A DNA stretch of 64,000 nt, from NCBI GenBank assembly GCA_963829545.1, contig CAWHIX010000007.1:124001-188000 (forward strand), read 5' to 3'. This stretch comes from JAXGXJ01 sp963829545 (GTDB lineage: Bacteria; Actinomycetota; Thermoleophilia; RBG-16-64-13). The notes under the pieces were generated by a model. That model ran no database searches. It saw nothing but the letters and a program-made list of their open reading frames with translations, and was not told the DNA's origin. Made by a program: the position numbers and the translations under genes. Positions 9,592 through 20,773 of this stretch are shown one piece after another. Each line of letters begins with the position of its first letter. Positions within the stretch are counted from its first letter, which is position 1.

Positions 9592-10097
9592 TCACACGTC
9601 GAAGAGGACGGTCGCGCGCCAGCCGCCCTCCGGGGTTCGCGAGGCCGTGAGCTGGTGGTATGTGACCGCCTTCACCTCGGCCAGGAGCGCGTGTCGCGAC
9701 CTGTCGGCGCTCTCGCCCCACAGCCGGGCGGTCGCTCTCAGATCCTGCGCAGCGGCCACTCCAGCTCCGGCGTGGTCTCCGCCTCCGCCGGTTCCTCCGT
9801 AGCTCGTCGGCCGGTGACCCGGTCCCGCGCGCTCGCCTGATGTTCACGGCGGCGCCGGCCGCCAGAAAGCCGTCGGTCTCGAAACGGAAGAGGGCCTCGG
9901 AGAGGAGGGCGCGCAGGGCGCTCTCCCCGAATCGCCTGCGGCATCGAGCACCACCTCTCTCCGTGGCGCTTACCGTCTCCAGGTCGACAAGTTGCCGTAG
10001 AGGGCGAAGAGAGCGTTCTCAAAGAGCTGAGGCAGGTCCAGGGCCCTGACCTCCAGCCAGACGTCGGCCGGGTGATCCAGCTCCGCATAGGCGCCGC

Positions 10098-10101
<4 letters not shown>
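9592..10101 (-). CDS. archease, frame-disrupted
   Basis: Archease promotes guanylylation and turnover of RtcB. The N-terminal segment reads AELDHPADVWLEVRA and LPQLFENALFALYGN, the Asp-containing family signature. The C-terminus reads WRATVLFDV followed by the stop at 9592-9594, typical of the family. The middle requires several frame changes, the first around the YGNL segment near 9,985. The ATG at 10101 overlaps the lon stop (ATGA). About 169 residues when repaired, slightly longer than the usual 140. Confidence 0.75.
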
Positions 10102-12679
<2,578 letters not shown>

Positions 12680-12683
<4 letters not shown>

Positions 12684-13134
12684 CGCTGCCGCCCCCCTTC
12701 TTTGTCGGGCTGCCCGTCTTCATCGGGGGGTGAGCACTCGTCGGTCATGTTGATGGCGATGCGCTTGCGTCCCGAGCGCCGCCTGAGAGGAAGCACGATC
12801 TCCAGAAACCCGTTGGTGTATTCCGCTGAGGCGCCGCCGACATCCACCTCCGGCGGCAGCGAGACTAGCCTCTCGAAGCGGCCGTAGCTTATTTCCATCT
12901 GCTGGTAGACGGCGTCGGGATGCTTCGTGTCGGCCCGCATGCCACTTACGCGCAGCACCCCCTCGTCGACCTCCAGGTCGATCTGGGCCGGGTCGATGCC
13001 GGCCAGTTCCAGTCTGACGACCACCACTCCGCGGCGACCGTCGAAGTACACATCGGCGTTGGGTCTGAAGCTGAGGCGCCGCCGTAACGGCGTACTCGTT
13101 CGCCGCCCATAAGTTCGAGGAACATCCTGTCCAC
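12680..13134 (-). CDS. Hsp20-family small heat-shock protein (one frame change)
   Basis: ATP-independent holdase chaperone. The alpha-crystallin domain is readable from ADVYFDGRRGVVVVRLELAG through YGRFERLVSLP to the conserved NGFLEIVLPL near the end. A frame change near 13,080 separates it from an N-terminus DRMFLELMGGERVRRYGG, which looks like the usual helical Hsp20 lead and can start at GTG 13134. An alternative uninterrupted frame starts at ATG 13216 but gives an N-terminus unlike the family. The stop overlaps the lon ATG (ATGA). First gene of the hsp20-lon-archease-rtcB operon. Confidence 0.82.
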
Positions 13135-13319
13135 GTCGCTCTGACGCGGCGAAGTCGGGCGGATCGTTCTTGCGTCTTGGTTCCACCGGGTGACCTCGTC
13201 TGGGAGTAGTTGTCATGGCGGCAGAAAGGCTCTTATTAAGTGTATTGCCTCAATGTCGTCCCGCCAAACCGCGAGCCCCCGCGTTTGCCCTAACAGGGAA
13301 CGGGGGGAAGGGGAGAGGC

Positions 13320-14499
13320 ATGAGGTTCTCTTACACGGATATTCCGCGTCTTCGGCATCGACGTCCGCGTGCATCTCAGCTTCCTCTTCATCGTGGCCTA
13401 CTTCGCGTATGTCTGGGGCGTGCAGGTGGAGCCGGGCGGGGTCTGGGGAGCGCTCTACGGAGTGCTGCTGGTGGTGCTGCTCTTCGCCCTGGTGGTGATA
13501 CACGAGTTGACCCATTCGCGGGTCGCTCAGCACTACGGCATCGCCGTCAGAGGCATCACCCTGCTGCCCATCGGCGGCATGGCGACCATGGACGAGATGC
13601 CCGAGGAACCCCGCAAGGAGCTGGCCATCTCCATCGCCGGTCCGTTGTCGAACCTGGTCATCGCTCTTCTCATGTTCGCAGCCCTTCCGTTCGTGGTCGA
13701 CTGGAGCACCCTCAGCCTGGAACGCGTCTCCGAACTCATCCTCGAGCGCAGCTTCGCGGGCGCCTATGTCTACATCTTCTTCACCAACGTGCTCTTGGCC
13801 GTGTTCAACCTGCTGCCCGCCTTCCCCCTGGACGGAGGGCGCGTCTTCCGCGCCATTCTGGCCATGCGCATGGATCGTGCCCGGGCCACGCGCGTGGCGG
13901 TGATAGTCGGCCAGATCCTGGCCGTCCTGCTGGCTCTCTACGGCTTCCTGGGAGGCGGTCTCATCCTCATCCTGGTGGCCATCTTCATCTTCTTCGGCGC
14001 CCAGGGTGAAGGCGGCGTGGTGGAGGTGCACCGGGTGCTGGGCGATCTGCGGGTGAAGCACGTCGTCAACACGGGGGTGCACACGGTGCGGCGCGATCAG
14101 ACCCTGGGCGAACTGGCCGCCCGCCTGTTCCACACCTACCAGGAGGACTTTCCCGTGCTCACAGGCCGCGGAGAGGTGGAGGGTATCGTCACGCGCGACC
14201 GGCTCATCGCCGAACTGGGCCGCAACGGCCCCGACTACCCGGCAGGGAGCATCATGCGCACCGACTTCCCGGTCATAGGCTTGGAGGACACGGTCAACGA
14301 GGCCCTCGACCGTATGCGCATGGGCGGCTTCAAAGCCATCCCCATAGTGGAAGACCGCCGCTTGGCCGGCATGCTGTCGGTGGAGGACATCGGCGAGGTG
14401 TACTCACTGCTGTCCGCGGGCGGCCACGCCCTCGCTGCTCGGGTGAGGGAGGCTCCACCGGCCTCTCGGCGGGCGAGGCCACGCAGCCCCGGCGAGTGA
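13320..14499 (+). CDS. M50-family site-2-type intramembrane zinc metalloprotease with CBS pair (one frame change)
   Basis: Membrane metalloprotease of the SpoIVFB/S2P group. It has HELTH (zinc ligands and catalytic Glu) near residue 60 and the third ligand in FPLDGGRV. About five hydrophobic segments surround these motifs. The C-terminal 120 residues hold two CBS motifs (VEGIVTRDRLIAEL and AGMLSVEDIGEVY), which often sense adenosyl ligands. The ATG at 13320, with SD GGGGAGAGG, begins MRFSYTDI; a one-base deletion near 13,340 then breaks the frame before VFGIDVRVHLSFLF. Divergent from hsp20; the 185-bp gap holds no heat-shock operator I recognise. Confidence 0.87.
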
Positions 14500-14541
14500 C
14501 GGCGGCCTAGGTCCCTAAGCTCGGCCGGTGACCGCTGCCGC

Positions 14542-17350
14542 CTACTGCTGAAGGGCTGCCAGCGCCTCCAGCACCTTGCCCAGCTCTTCGAGTTGCCGCC
14601 CGTACTCCGCCCAGTCTCCCCGCTCCTGTGCCTCCACGGCCGCTTCGTAGTACTGGTTGGCCTGCTCGATGAGCGTCTGGGCGTCGCCACTCAGTGTCGT
14701 CGTGGGCCCGGAGGGCACGGTGGTGCTCGAGGTCGTGGTGCTGCCGCCCGGGGCGGTGGTTCCCGGCGTGCTGGTGGTGGTGGAGCCCGACCCGATGGGC
14801 TCGCCGAAGATCACGGTCAGCGCTTCACCCAGGGTCGGCTCCATGGCCACTTTGTCCGCGTAGCTCACGATCACGCGTGTCAACTCGGGCAAGGGGCTCT
14901 GCGAAGCCTGTAGGTACAGGGGCTCGAAGTACATGACCGTGTCCTCGATAGGCACCACCAGCAGATTGCCCCGGATCACCTCGCTGCCGGCCTGGCTCCA
15001 GAGCGTGATCTGGGCCGAGACGGCGGGATCGTTGGTGATGCGGGCCTCCACCTGGGAAGGGCCGAAGACGAGCTTGTCTTTGGGGAAGTCGAGCAGGGCC
15101 AGCTTGCCGTAGTTCTCCCCGTCCTGCCTGGCCACGAGCAGGGAGGCCATGTTCTTCTTGCTCAAGGGGGCGAAGGGCTGCAGGAGCGCGAACTCCGGCT
15201 CGGTCTGAGTGGGCAGGGTCAGCACCTCGTAGTAGGGAGCCACCGGGATCTCTTCTTGGCCGTAGATCTCCGTGGGGATCTCCCAGACGTCCTCTTTGTT
15301 GTAGAACATCTGAGGATTCGTCATGTGGTAGACGGTGAGCACTTCGGCCTGGACCTTGTACATGTCCTCGGGATAGCGCATGTGCCGGCGCAGGTCCTCG
15401 GGCATCTCGCTCGCCAGGGGTGAAAAGGCCCTCGTACACCCCGCCCCAGGCGTTGGCCACCGGGTCGTCGGGATCGATCTGGTAGAAGGTCACCTTGCCG
15501 TCGTAGGCGTCGACTACCACCTTGACGGGGTTGCGCAGGTAGTTGGTGCCGTCCGCCCGCGGCTGTGAGTAGGGGAAGCGGCTGGAAGAGGTGAAGGCGT
15601 CCCACATCCATACCAGAGAACCGTCGTCGCGGACCACCATATAGGGGTCGCTGTCGTACCTGAGGAAAGGAGCCAGAGCTCGCACACGCTCGGCGATGGT
15701 CCTCCGGTACATGATGCGGGAATCATCGGTGAAGGAGTCTGAGAACAAGAGCTTGGCCGTCCGGAAGCGGAAGCTGAACGCGACCTGGCGGAGCGTGCTG
15801 TCGATGGAGACGCCGCCGTCACCCGCATAGGTGGCCTCCGCGTTGCCTTCGCCCTTGGGGTAGTCGAACTCGGGGCTTGTGGTCCCCACGACCACGTAGT
15901 CGTTGCCCAGTTCGCCGTAGTAGATCTCGGGCCGGGTGATCTTCAGGTCGGTCTCGGTGCGGGGCGGGATGTCCTTGACCATGAGAATGGGCAGGCCGTC
16001 GGCCCCGGCCTCGTTCACGGGGCTGAGCACGAAGCCGTAGCCGTGTGTATAGGTGAGGTGGAGGTTGACCCAGGTGCGCGACTGCTCCTGCAACTGGCTC
16101 TGGTCGAGCTCGCGGACGCTCAACAGAACCTCCCGGAACTTGCCGTCGATGGTGTAGCGGTCGACGTCCACGTCCTGGAAGGAGTAGTAGAGGCGGATCT
16201 CCTGGATCTGGGAGTAGGTGGAGAGGGCCGGTCGCGGCTCCCAGAGGCGGATGTTGCCGATGGTGTCCTCATTGGCTCTGATGTCGTCGGCGGTCAGGTC
16301 GTCGGTGGCGCTCGAAGCGACGTTCGCCATCCCGTTCAGGCCGAAGGCCCAGCGCGTGGCTTCGATGTTGTTCTCGATGTAGGGCGTCTCTGCCGCGATC
16401 TCGTTCGGCGACACCCGGTACTGCTGGACGAGGGCCGGGTAGGCTTTGCCGCCGATGCCCCAGGTGAGGGCCATGATGAGTATGGCTATCGCGGGCAGGC
16501 GCCAGCCACGATAGCGGATGTTGGCCAAGAAGATGGCTGCAGCCACCAGGGAGACGATGGCCAGGAAGTGAAGGACCGGCAGGCGGGCGTTGACGTCGGT
16601 GTAGCCCGCCCCGAACACGGCCGCGTTCTGGGTGAGGTTGAGCGACCAGGTCTGGATCATGTAGTCGCCGGCTTTGGCGACCATGGCCGCGGCCAGGATG
16701 ACCGACAGGTGGGCCTTCACGTGGGGAGCGAGGCTCACCCGGTTCTTGGCGTTCAGGACCATGGCCCGATCGACCACATACACGAAGGCCGTGGCGACGA
16801 AGGTGAGCAGGAGCGTGAAGCCCACGAAGTTCACGAGCATCTTCCACAGGGGCAGGGTGAAGACGAAGAAGGAAGCGTCTCTTCCGAAGACCGGGTCGAC
16901 GTAGCCGAAATCGCCGCGGTTGAAGAACAGGAACACCTGCTCCCAGCGCGACCCATAGACGATGCCGACCACGATGGCGATGACCACCGAGACGATGAGC
17001 ATCAACCGTCCCGGCCAGCGGCGAGAACTCTTGAGCTCCAGGACCTCGCCCTCCGGCCCTCCCGGCACCGCGAGCAACCGCGGAGAGATCTTGCGGGCCG
17101 CATAGAGGCTGCCGAAGAAGATGACGAAGAAGATGACCGCGAAGGCGAGTCCGACCGCTACGCCGGCCCAGATGGGCGTCCAGAAGACTGTGGTCTGACC
17201 GACCTCCTGATACCAGAGCAGTTCGGTCCATATGCGGGATAGCACACTCCCCACACCGAACACCAGCACCAGGATGATGGCGATGATAACCGCGCGGCGG
17301 AGGGGGCCCGGTTTGAGCCGCAGGATCCGCCCTCTCTTGGCCTGCTTCAC
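14542..17350 (-). CDS. UPF0182-family large membrane protein (one frame change)
   Basis: Conserved actinobacterial membrane protein of unknown function. Seven or so transmembrane helices occupy the first 300 residues, followed by a large extracytoplasmic domain (family landmark segments YNPARPALSTYSQ-like WEPRPALSTYSQ and the late GAPYYEVLTLP region). A Thr/Ser/Pro-rich linker near the end (repeated Thr-Thr-Ser-Thr) leads to a short helical tail. Near 15,415 a single-base change splits the frame; joined, it encodes about 936 residues, normal for the family. No partner genes adjoin it. Its stop is 42 bases from the convergent M50 stop. Confidence 0.85.
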
Positions 17351-17515
17351 GGGCTTGGCCGATTGTTCCGTCGTGGGGCCGGGTCCGCTATCTGCTGGAA
17401 TGGCTACTTCCCTCCCTGTCGGTCACACCTTCGCACGCGCTCACAGTGGAGACGTGCACCCCAGGCCGGCTTGTTCCGGCCCATCGCGCGGATGGCACAC
17501 TGTACCAGAAGGCTC

Positions 17516-17782
17516 TCAGCGCAGTCTCTCGACCACCCCCTGATCCATCCCCACACGGTGGAGTGCCTCGAATCGCGCTTCCTCCCGAGATAAGGCCTCC
17601 AGAGCGGCGGGCACGTCGTCCAAAGCGATCCTCAAGGCGAGGCCGCATCCGGCACTGAGGTCGCGGGGGGGAGGTATCACGTCCAGCGACAGGCCCTCCT
17701 CGCGCAGGACGTCCTCCGCCGCCATGGCCTCGTGGGTGCTGGCGAAGGTGAATACGGCCCTATCGCCGGGCTCAAGCACCAA
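17516..17782 (-). CDS. DUF3343 protein (putative Se/S carrier-like)
   Basis: 88 residues from a TTG start at 17782. The N-terminus AVFTFASTHEAMAAEDVLRE is typical of DUF3343, a ferredoxin-like alpha/beta fold named in Pfam as a putative Se/S carrier. The family often carries a Cys near the middle; here it is Cys in SAGCGLALRI. Family members are commonly next to yedF and other selenium-trait genes. Directly upstream on the same strand is what looks like the last codons of a YedF-like protein. Two candidate selenoproteins lie 1.4-3.3 kb away. The role in selenium delivery is an inference from family and context. Confidence 0.75.
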   Translation of the reverse strand: MVLEPGDRAVFTFASTHEAMAAEDVLREEGLSLDVIPPPRDLSAGCGLALRIALDDVPAALEALSREEARFEALHRVGMDQGVVERLR

Positions 17783-17785
17783 GCC

Positions 17786-17845
17786 TCAGATGGTCACGAC
17801 TTTGGCCGCCCCGCTCATGAGTTCCTGCAGCCGGGGGGGGGGTTT
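17786..17845 (-). pseudogene. probable 3' remnant of a YedF/TusA-like gene beside a 10-G tract
   Basis: On the minus strand a short reading ends PPRLQELMSGAAKVVTI and stops at 17786-17788, three bases before the DUF3343 start. This end resembles the C-terminus of YedF-type selenium-metabolism proteins, which are usually encoded just upstream of DUF3343. No start or body is present: upstream codons contain stops and the MBL-fold gene ends at 17870. A run of ten G (plus strand 17833-17842) lies in the remnant. Either the gene was deleted or the assembly lost it at the homopolymer. Confidence 0.35.
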
Positions 17846-17869
17846 CCAGTCATCGCGTCACTCGCGCGG

Positions 17870-18526
17870 TCAGCGGGCGGCGCTGAGGACGACGATGCTG
17901 CGCTCCGCCGGCAGGGTCTCGGCCGTCATCTCGATGGTGGACGTTTCTTTCCGCTCCACGCGAGCTTGGGTGGCCAGGAAGGGGTCCACGTTGGCGATGG
18001 GGAAGTCCACCTTGTCGGTCTTGAAGTGCATGGGCACCACGATGCGCGGCTGCAGCGTGTCCACGACTTTGGCTGCCGCGGCATGGTCGATGGTGAAGAA
18101 GCCGCCGACCGGGATGAGCAGTACGTCGACCCGTCCGAGCCGTTCCGCGGTCTCCGTGTCGAGGACGTGGCCCAGGTCGCCGAGGTGCGCCAGACGCACG
18201 TCACCGTCGTCGAGGACGACCATGGTGTTGTCGCCGCGGTCGCCGCCCCCGCTGTCGTCATGGGCCACGTCGACACCGGTGATCGTGAGACCGTCGACCG
18301 TCTCCGCTTTGGGCTGGAGAAGTTTCAGTGGCTCTCCCGGGATCGTGTCGACACCACAGTGGTCGGCGTGAGAATGCGAAGCGATGGCCACGTCGGCCGG
18401 TTCATCGATAGGCCCGTAGCGAAGGGCGCCGTCGTAGCAGCCGGGTACGTAAGGGTCGAGGACCACCCGGATGCCGTCACGGGTCTCGACTAGAAAAGAG
18501 GCATGGCCGAAGTAGGTGAGTCTCAT
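17870..18526 (-). CDS. MBL-fold metal-dependent hydrolase (UlaG/UPF0173-like)
   Basis: Beta-lactamase-fold hydrolase, 218 residues, likely cytoplasmic. Motifs: MRLTYFGHASFLVE at the N-terminus, metal site SHSHADHCGV near residue 50, AHLGDLGHVL near 112, and the late PMHFKTD. This pattern fits UPF0173/UlaG-like hydrolases, whose substrates are mostly unknown. It is transcribed towards DUF3343 with the apparent YedF remnant between them. The upstream 275-bp region (18,527-18,801) separates it from the divergent thioredoxin gene. Confidence 0.85.
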   Translation of the reverse strand: MRLTYFGHASFLVETRDGIRVVLDPYVPGCYDGALRYGPIDEPADVAIASHSHADHCGVDTIPGEPLKLLQPKAETVDGLTITGVDVAHDDSGGGDRGDNTMVVLDDGDVRLAHLGDLGHVLDTETAERLGRVDVLLIPVGGFFTIDHAAAAKVVDTLQPRIVVPMHFKTDKVDFPIANVDPFLATQARVERKETSTIEMTAETLPAERSIVVLSAAR

Positions 18527-18801
18527 GTGATCGCCTCCATAGCGGCTTTTGGCTCCGCCGATAGGTTAGCCGATTGCGGTTGGGGGTAACAATAGCCAGG
18601 CGGCCGGTTGGCCGGAGGGGTACCTCACCGTTTGAGGTGACGACTTCAACGCCGGCTGCTAGAATACCCTACCTGGTATAGAGACGGGCGGGCCGATCCG
18701 AGAAACAGCGGAGGTTTCGGCGAAGGGCTCAACCCGTCTGCGTACCGGCTAGAATGGAAACATGTAGGTGGGCCGGGCCATCCGAGACAAGGAGAACAGA
18801 G

Positions 18802-19125
18802 ATGAGCGGGGCAGTGCAGGAAGTAGACACTAAGGGTTTCGACCAGATCGTTTCGACGTCCACCGTCCCCGTGGTAGCCGATTTTTGGGCTCCTTGGTGC
18901 GGCCCGTGCCGTATGGTGGCCCCCGTACTGGAGAAACTGGCCGAGGACCATGGCGACAAGGTCAGCGTCGTCAAGGTGAACGTCGATGAGAACCAGGAAC
19001 TGGCCGCGCGCTTCGGGATCATGAGCATTCCCACCGTGATGATGTTCCAGGGCGGAGAACAGAAGGCGCAACTCATAGGCGCCCGCAGCCAGAAGGACTA
19101 CGAAGCGGAGTTCGGGCTCGTCTAG
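18802..19125 (+). CDS. trxA: thioredoxin
   Basis: Cytoplasmic protein disulfide reductant. Start ATG 18802 follows AAGGAGAACAGAG. The active site ADFWAPWCGPCRM is at about residues 27-39, the cis-Pro motif IPTVMMF near 76, and the length of 107 residues is typical. Here both active-site positions are Cys, in contrast with the two TGA-containing thioredoxin-fold genes downstream. It is 27 bases before the first of these and probably co-transcribed. Confidence 0.95.
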   Translation: MSGAVQEVDTKGFDQIVSTSTVPVVADFWAPWCGPCRMVAPVLEKLAEDHGDKVSVVKVNVDENQELAARFGIMSIPTVMMFQGGEQKAQLIGARSQKDYEAEFGLV

Positions 19126-19152
19126 CCCGATACACGCAAGGGAGAGATGTAG

Positions 19153-19506
19153 ATGGAGAAGACCGCTACCCAGTTGGTGCTGGTCGGTTCGCGACGCGCG
19201 GATGCGCGCAGGGGCGGCGGCTGACGACCCTCTCTATCTCTGGAGGAGATAGTGGGGTATCTGAACCAGGATCTGCGCAGGCGCATGGACGGGGTCGAGC
19301 CGCTGCACTATGTCGACATCGACGACCACGAACTCGGCGAGTACCCGCAGTTGGCCGAGGCCGTGACCCGTGGCGACCGCGTTCCGATGGTCCTCGTGGG
19401 GGACGAGATCAAGACCCCCGCGTCGATAAGTGTGTACTGGGTCGAGGAGCAGCTTGCCGCTCTGGGCGTGGCTCCTTTCGCCGACAAGGTCAAGGGGCAG
19501 GGCTGA
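19153..19506 (+). CDS. candidate selenoprotein: thioredoxin-fold (YuzD/DUF1462-like) with in-frame TGA
   Basis: An ATG at 19153 with SD GGGAGAG opens a frame that reads TQLVLVGS, reaches TGA at 19222-19224 after GGG codons, and continues in the same frame to the stop at 19504-19506. Read through as Sec, the product has 117 residues. After the TGA it reads RPSLSLEEIVGYL, then HYVDIDDHELGEYP and a cis-Pro motif VPMVLVGDEI. This layout matches small YuzD-like disulfide-oxidoreductase folds, where a CxxC follows strand 1 and precedes a PSS-like helix cap; the TGA falls at the second Cys position. The first Cys is Gly here. A hairpin follows the TGA directly. A separate product from GTG 19252 would lack the first strand and active site. 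The downstream gene overlaps the stop (TGATG). Function and Sec insertion are inferred. Confidence 0.7.
19225..19257 (+). promoter_or_regulatory. SECIS-like hairpin after in-frame TGA (first)
   Basis: Starting right after the TGA, CTATCTC (19234-19240) pairs perfectly with GAGATAG (19246-19252), loop TGGAG. After one U-U mismatch the stem extends with 19229-19232 against 19254-19257. The loop begins 17 nt after the TGA and has G in its second position, which fits the bacterial SECIS model (loop about 16-37 nt downstream, G in the first two loop bases). Confidence 0.65.
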
Positions 19507-19733
19507 TGGCATCGTACGACCTGCGCTGTTCCTCCTGTGGCAATGATTTCGAGGTCTTCTGCCTTGGTTTCCTGAAGGAAGAGGCCAAGCTGTGCCCCGA
19601 CTGCGGCAGCCGCGAGGTGGAGCAGCGGTTCACGGGCTTCGGCGGAGTGACCGGGTTGGTCTCGGGCGCCTGCCTGGACACCGGCTCCTGCAGACCGAGC
19701 AGTTCATGCAACCCGCGCTCGGGTTTCAGCTGA
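19506..19733 (+). CDS. FmdB-like small zinc-ribbon protein
   Basis: 75 residues from ATG 19506, overlapping the preceding stop (TGATG). The N-terminal zinc ribbon has CSSCG and CPDCG pairs (DLRCSSCGNDFEVFC and KLCPDCGSREV), as in FmdB/RPS27-type regulatory proteins. A Cys- and Ser-rich tail (ACLDTGSC, SSSCN) adds four more Cys. It sits between the two TGA-containing genes. The role may be regulatory or in metal/thiol handling; the family has no settled function. Confidence 0.75.
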   Translation: MASYDLRCSSCGNDFEVFCLGFLKEEAKLCPDCGSREVEQRFTGFGGVTGLVSGACLDTGSCRPSSSCNPRSGFS

Positions 19734-19785
19734 GCGAGCTGACGAGGCCCGTGCGGTCTCTCGCCCGCTCGACAGAGCATTGCGG

Positions 19786-19820
19786 CCCACGGACGCCCGG
19801 CGTCCGTGGGTCTTTCTCTC
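19786..19820 (+). terminator. rho-independent terminator
   Basis: CCCACGGACGCC (19786-19797) is complementary to GGCGTCCGTGGG (19799-19810), giving about ten base pairs with a short loop, followed by TCTTTCTCTC. It closes the trxA-TGA gene-zinc ribbon unit. Confidence 0.8.
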
Positions 19821-19972
19821 GGCCATCTTTTTCTGCGCGGGAACCCGGCCTGAACGCGCGCCGTCGCTCTACCGGTAAGGTGTGCGGACGCGTGAGATAA
19901 TCCTCCGGCACAAGCGACCCCCGCTTGCGACAGTATTCCGGCGGGGAAGCGGCGCCGGCGCAAAGGAGTGGA

Positions 19973-20773
19973 ATGTACCCTGAGCTGTTCAGTATCGGCG
20001 GCTTCACCATGAACTCGTTCGGCGTGATGATGGCGCTGGCTTTCATCTCTGCCGGCTTCGTCGCTCATTGGCAGTTCAAGCAGCGGGGCGTGCGGCCGGA
20101 CTTCATCTACGGTCTCCTCATAGCGGCCGTCATCGGCGGGCTCCTGGGGGCCAAGATCCACTACCTCATCATCCACCCCGACGCATGGCCGGGTAACCTC
20201 CTCAGCGGCGGAGGCTTGGTGTGGTTCGGAGGTCTGTTCGGCGCCATCGTGGCGGTGGTCATCGTCACCTCGCTCTCCAAGGAGAGACTGGCCGCGGTCA
20301 TGGATTCGGGCGCGCCGGCCGTCGCCGTCGGGTACGCGGTCGGGAGGATGGGCTGCTTCTTGCGCGGGGACGACTACGGGGTCCCTACCGACCTGCCCTG
20401 GGGGATAGCGTTCCCGGAGGGGCTGCCGCCCACCACCGTCCCCGTGCATCCCACACAGTTGTATGAGATAGGGGCTTCGCTGGTGATCTTCGCGCTCCTG
20501 GTGTGGGTGATCAGCCCTCGGTTCAAACGCGAGGGCCCGCTGATCTTCGCCTACCTCCTGCTGGCCGGCGTCGAGCGTTTCCTCGTGGAGTACGTGCGCA
20601 CCAACGAAGCAGTGGCTCTGGGCCTGACCCAGCAGCAGTGGATCAGCGTGGCTCTAGTGTTCATCGGTATCGGTGGCATGTGGTACTTCGAGAAACACGG
20701 TCGGCTGCGCCCCGTGATCCCTGCGAAGCCGGCTGCCACAGTGACGGTGGCCGGGAGCAGGGCGGGCAAATGA
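19973..20773 (+). CDS. lgt: prolipoprotein diacylglyceryl transferase
   Basis: Inner-membrane enzyme that attaches diacylglycerol to the lipobox Cys of prolipoproteins. ATG 19973 follows AAAGGAGTG. About seven hydrophobic segments; family motifs LVWFGGLFGA near residue 85, GRMGCFLRGDDYG near 125 (the Lgt signature region, with GDDYG in place of the common GCCYG), and HPTQLYE near 163. 266 residues. Its stop overlaps the next gene by ATGA; the next two products both have lipoprotein signal peptides, so the enzyme is encoded beside its substrates. Confidence 0.95.
   Translation: MYPELFSIGGFTMNSFGVMMALAFISAGFVAHWQFKQRGVRPDFIYGLLIAAVIGGLLGAKIHYLIIHPDAWPGNLLSGGGLVWFGGLFGAIVAVVIVTSLSKERLAAVMDSGAPAVAVGYAVGRMGCFLRGDDYGVPTDLPWGIAFPEGLPPTTVPVHPTQLYEIGASLVIFALLVWVISPRFKREGPLIFAYLLLAGVERFLVEYVRTNEAVALGLTQQQWISVALVFIGIGGMWYFEKHGRLRPVIPAKPAATVTVAGSRAGK

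Noticed and set aside
13217..13319. CIRCE or HAIR heat-shock operator upstream of hsp20
   Set aside because: No match to either inverted repeat in the 185-bp divergent region.
13215..14009. Alternative-frame ORF starting MAAERLLL upstream of the M50 gene
   Set aside because: It carries only the first codons of the M50 protein before a one-base slip; the rest is out of frame.
19222..19224. In-frame TGA read as a simple frameshift
   Set aside because: Codons before and after are in the same frame and a SECIS-like hairpin follows; a frameshift would move the frame.
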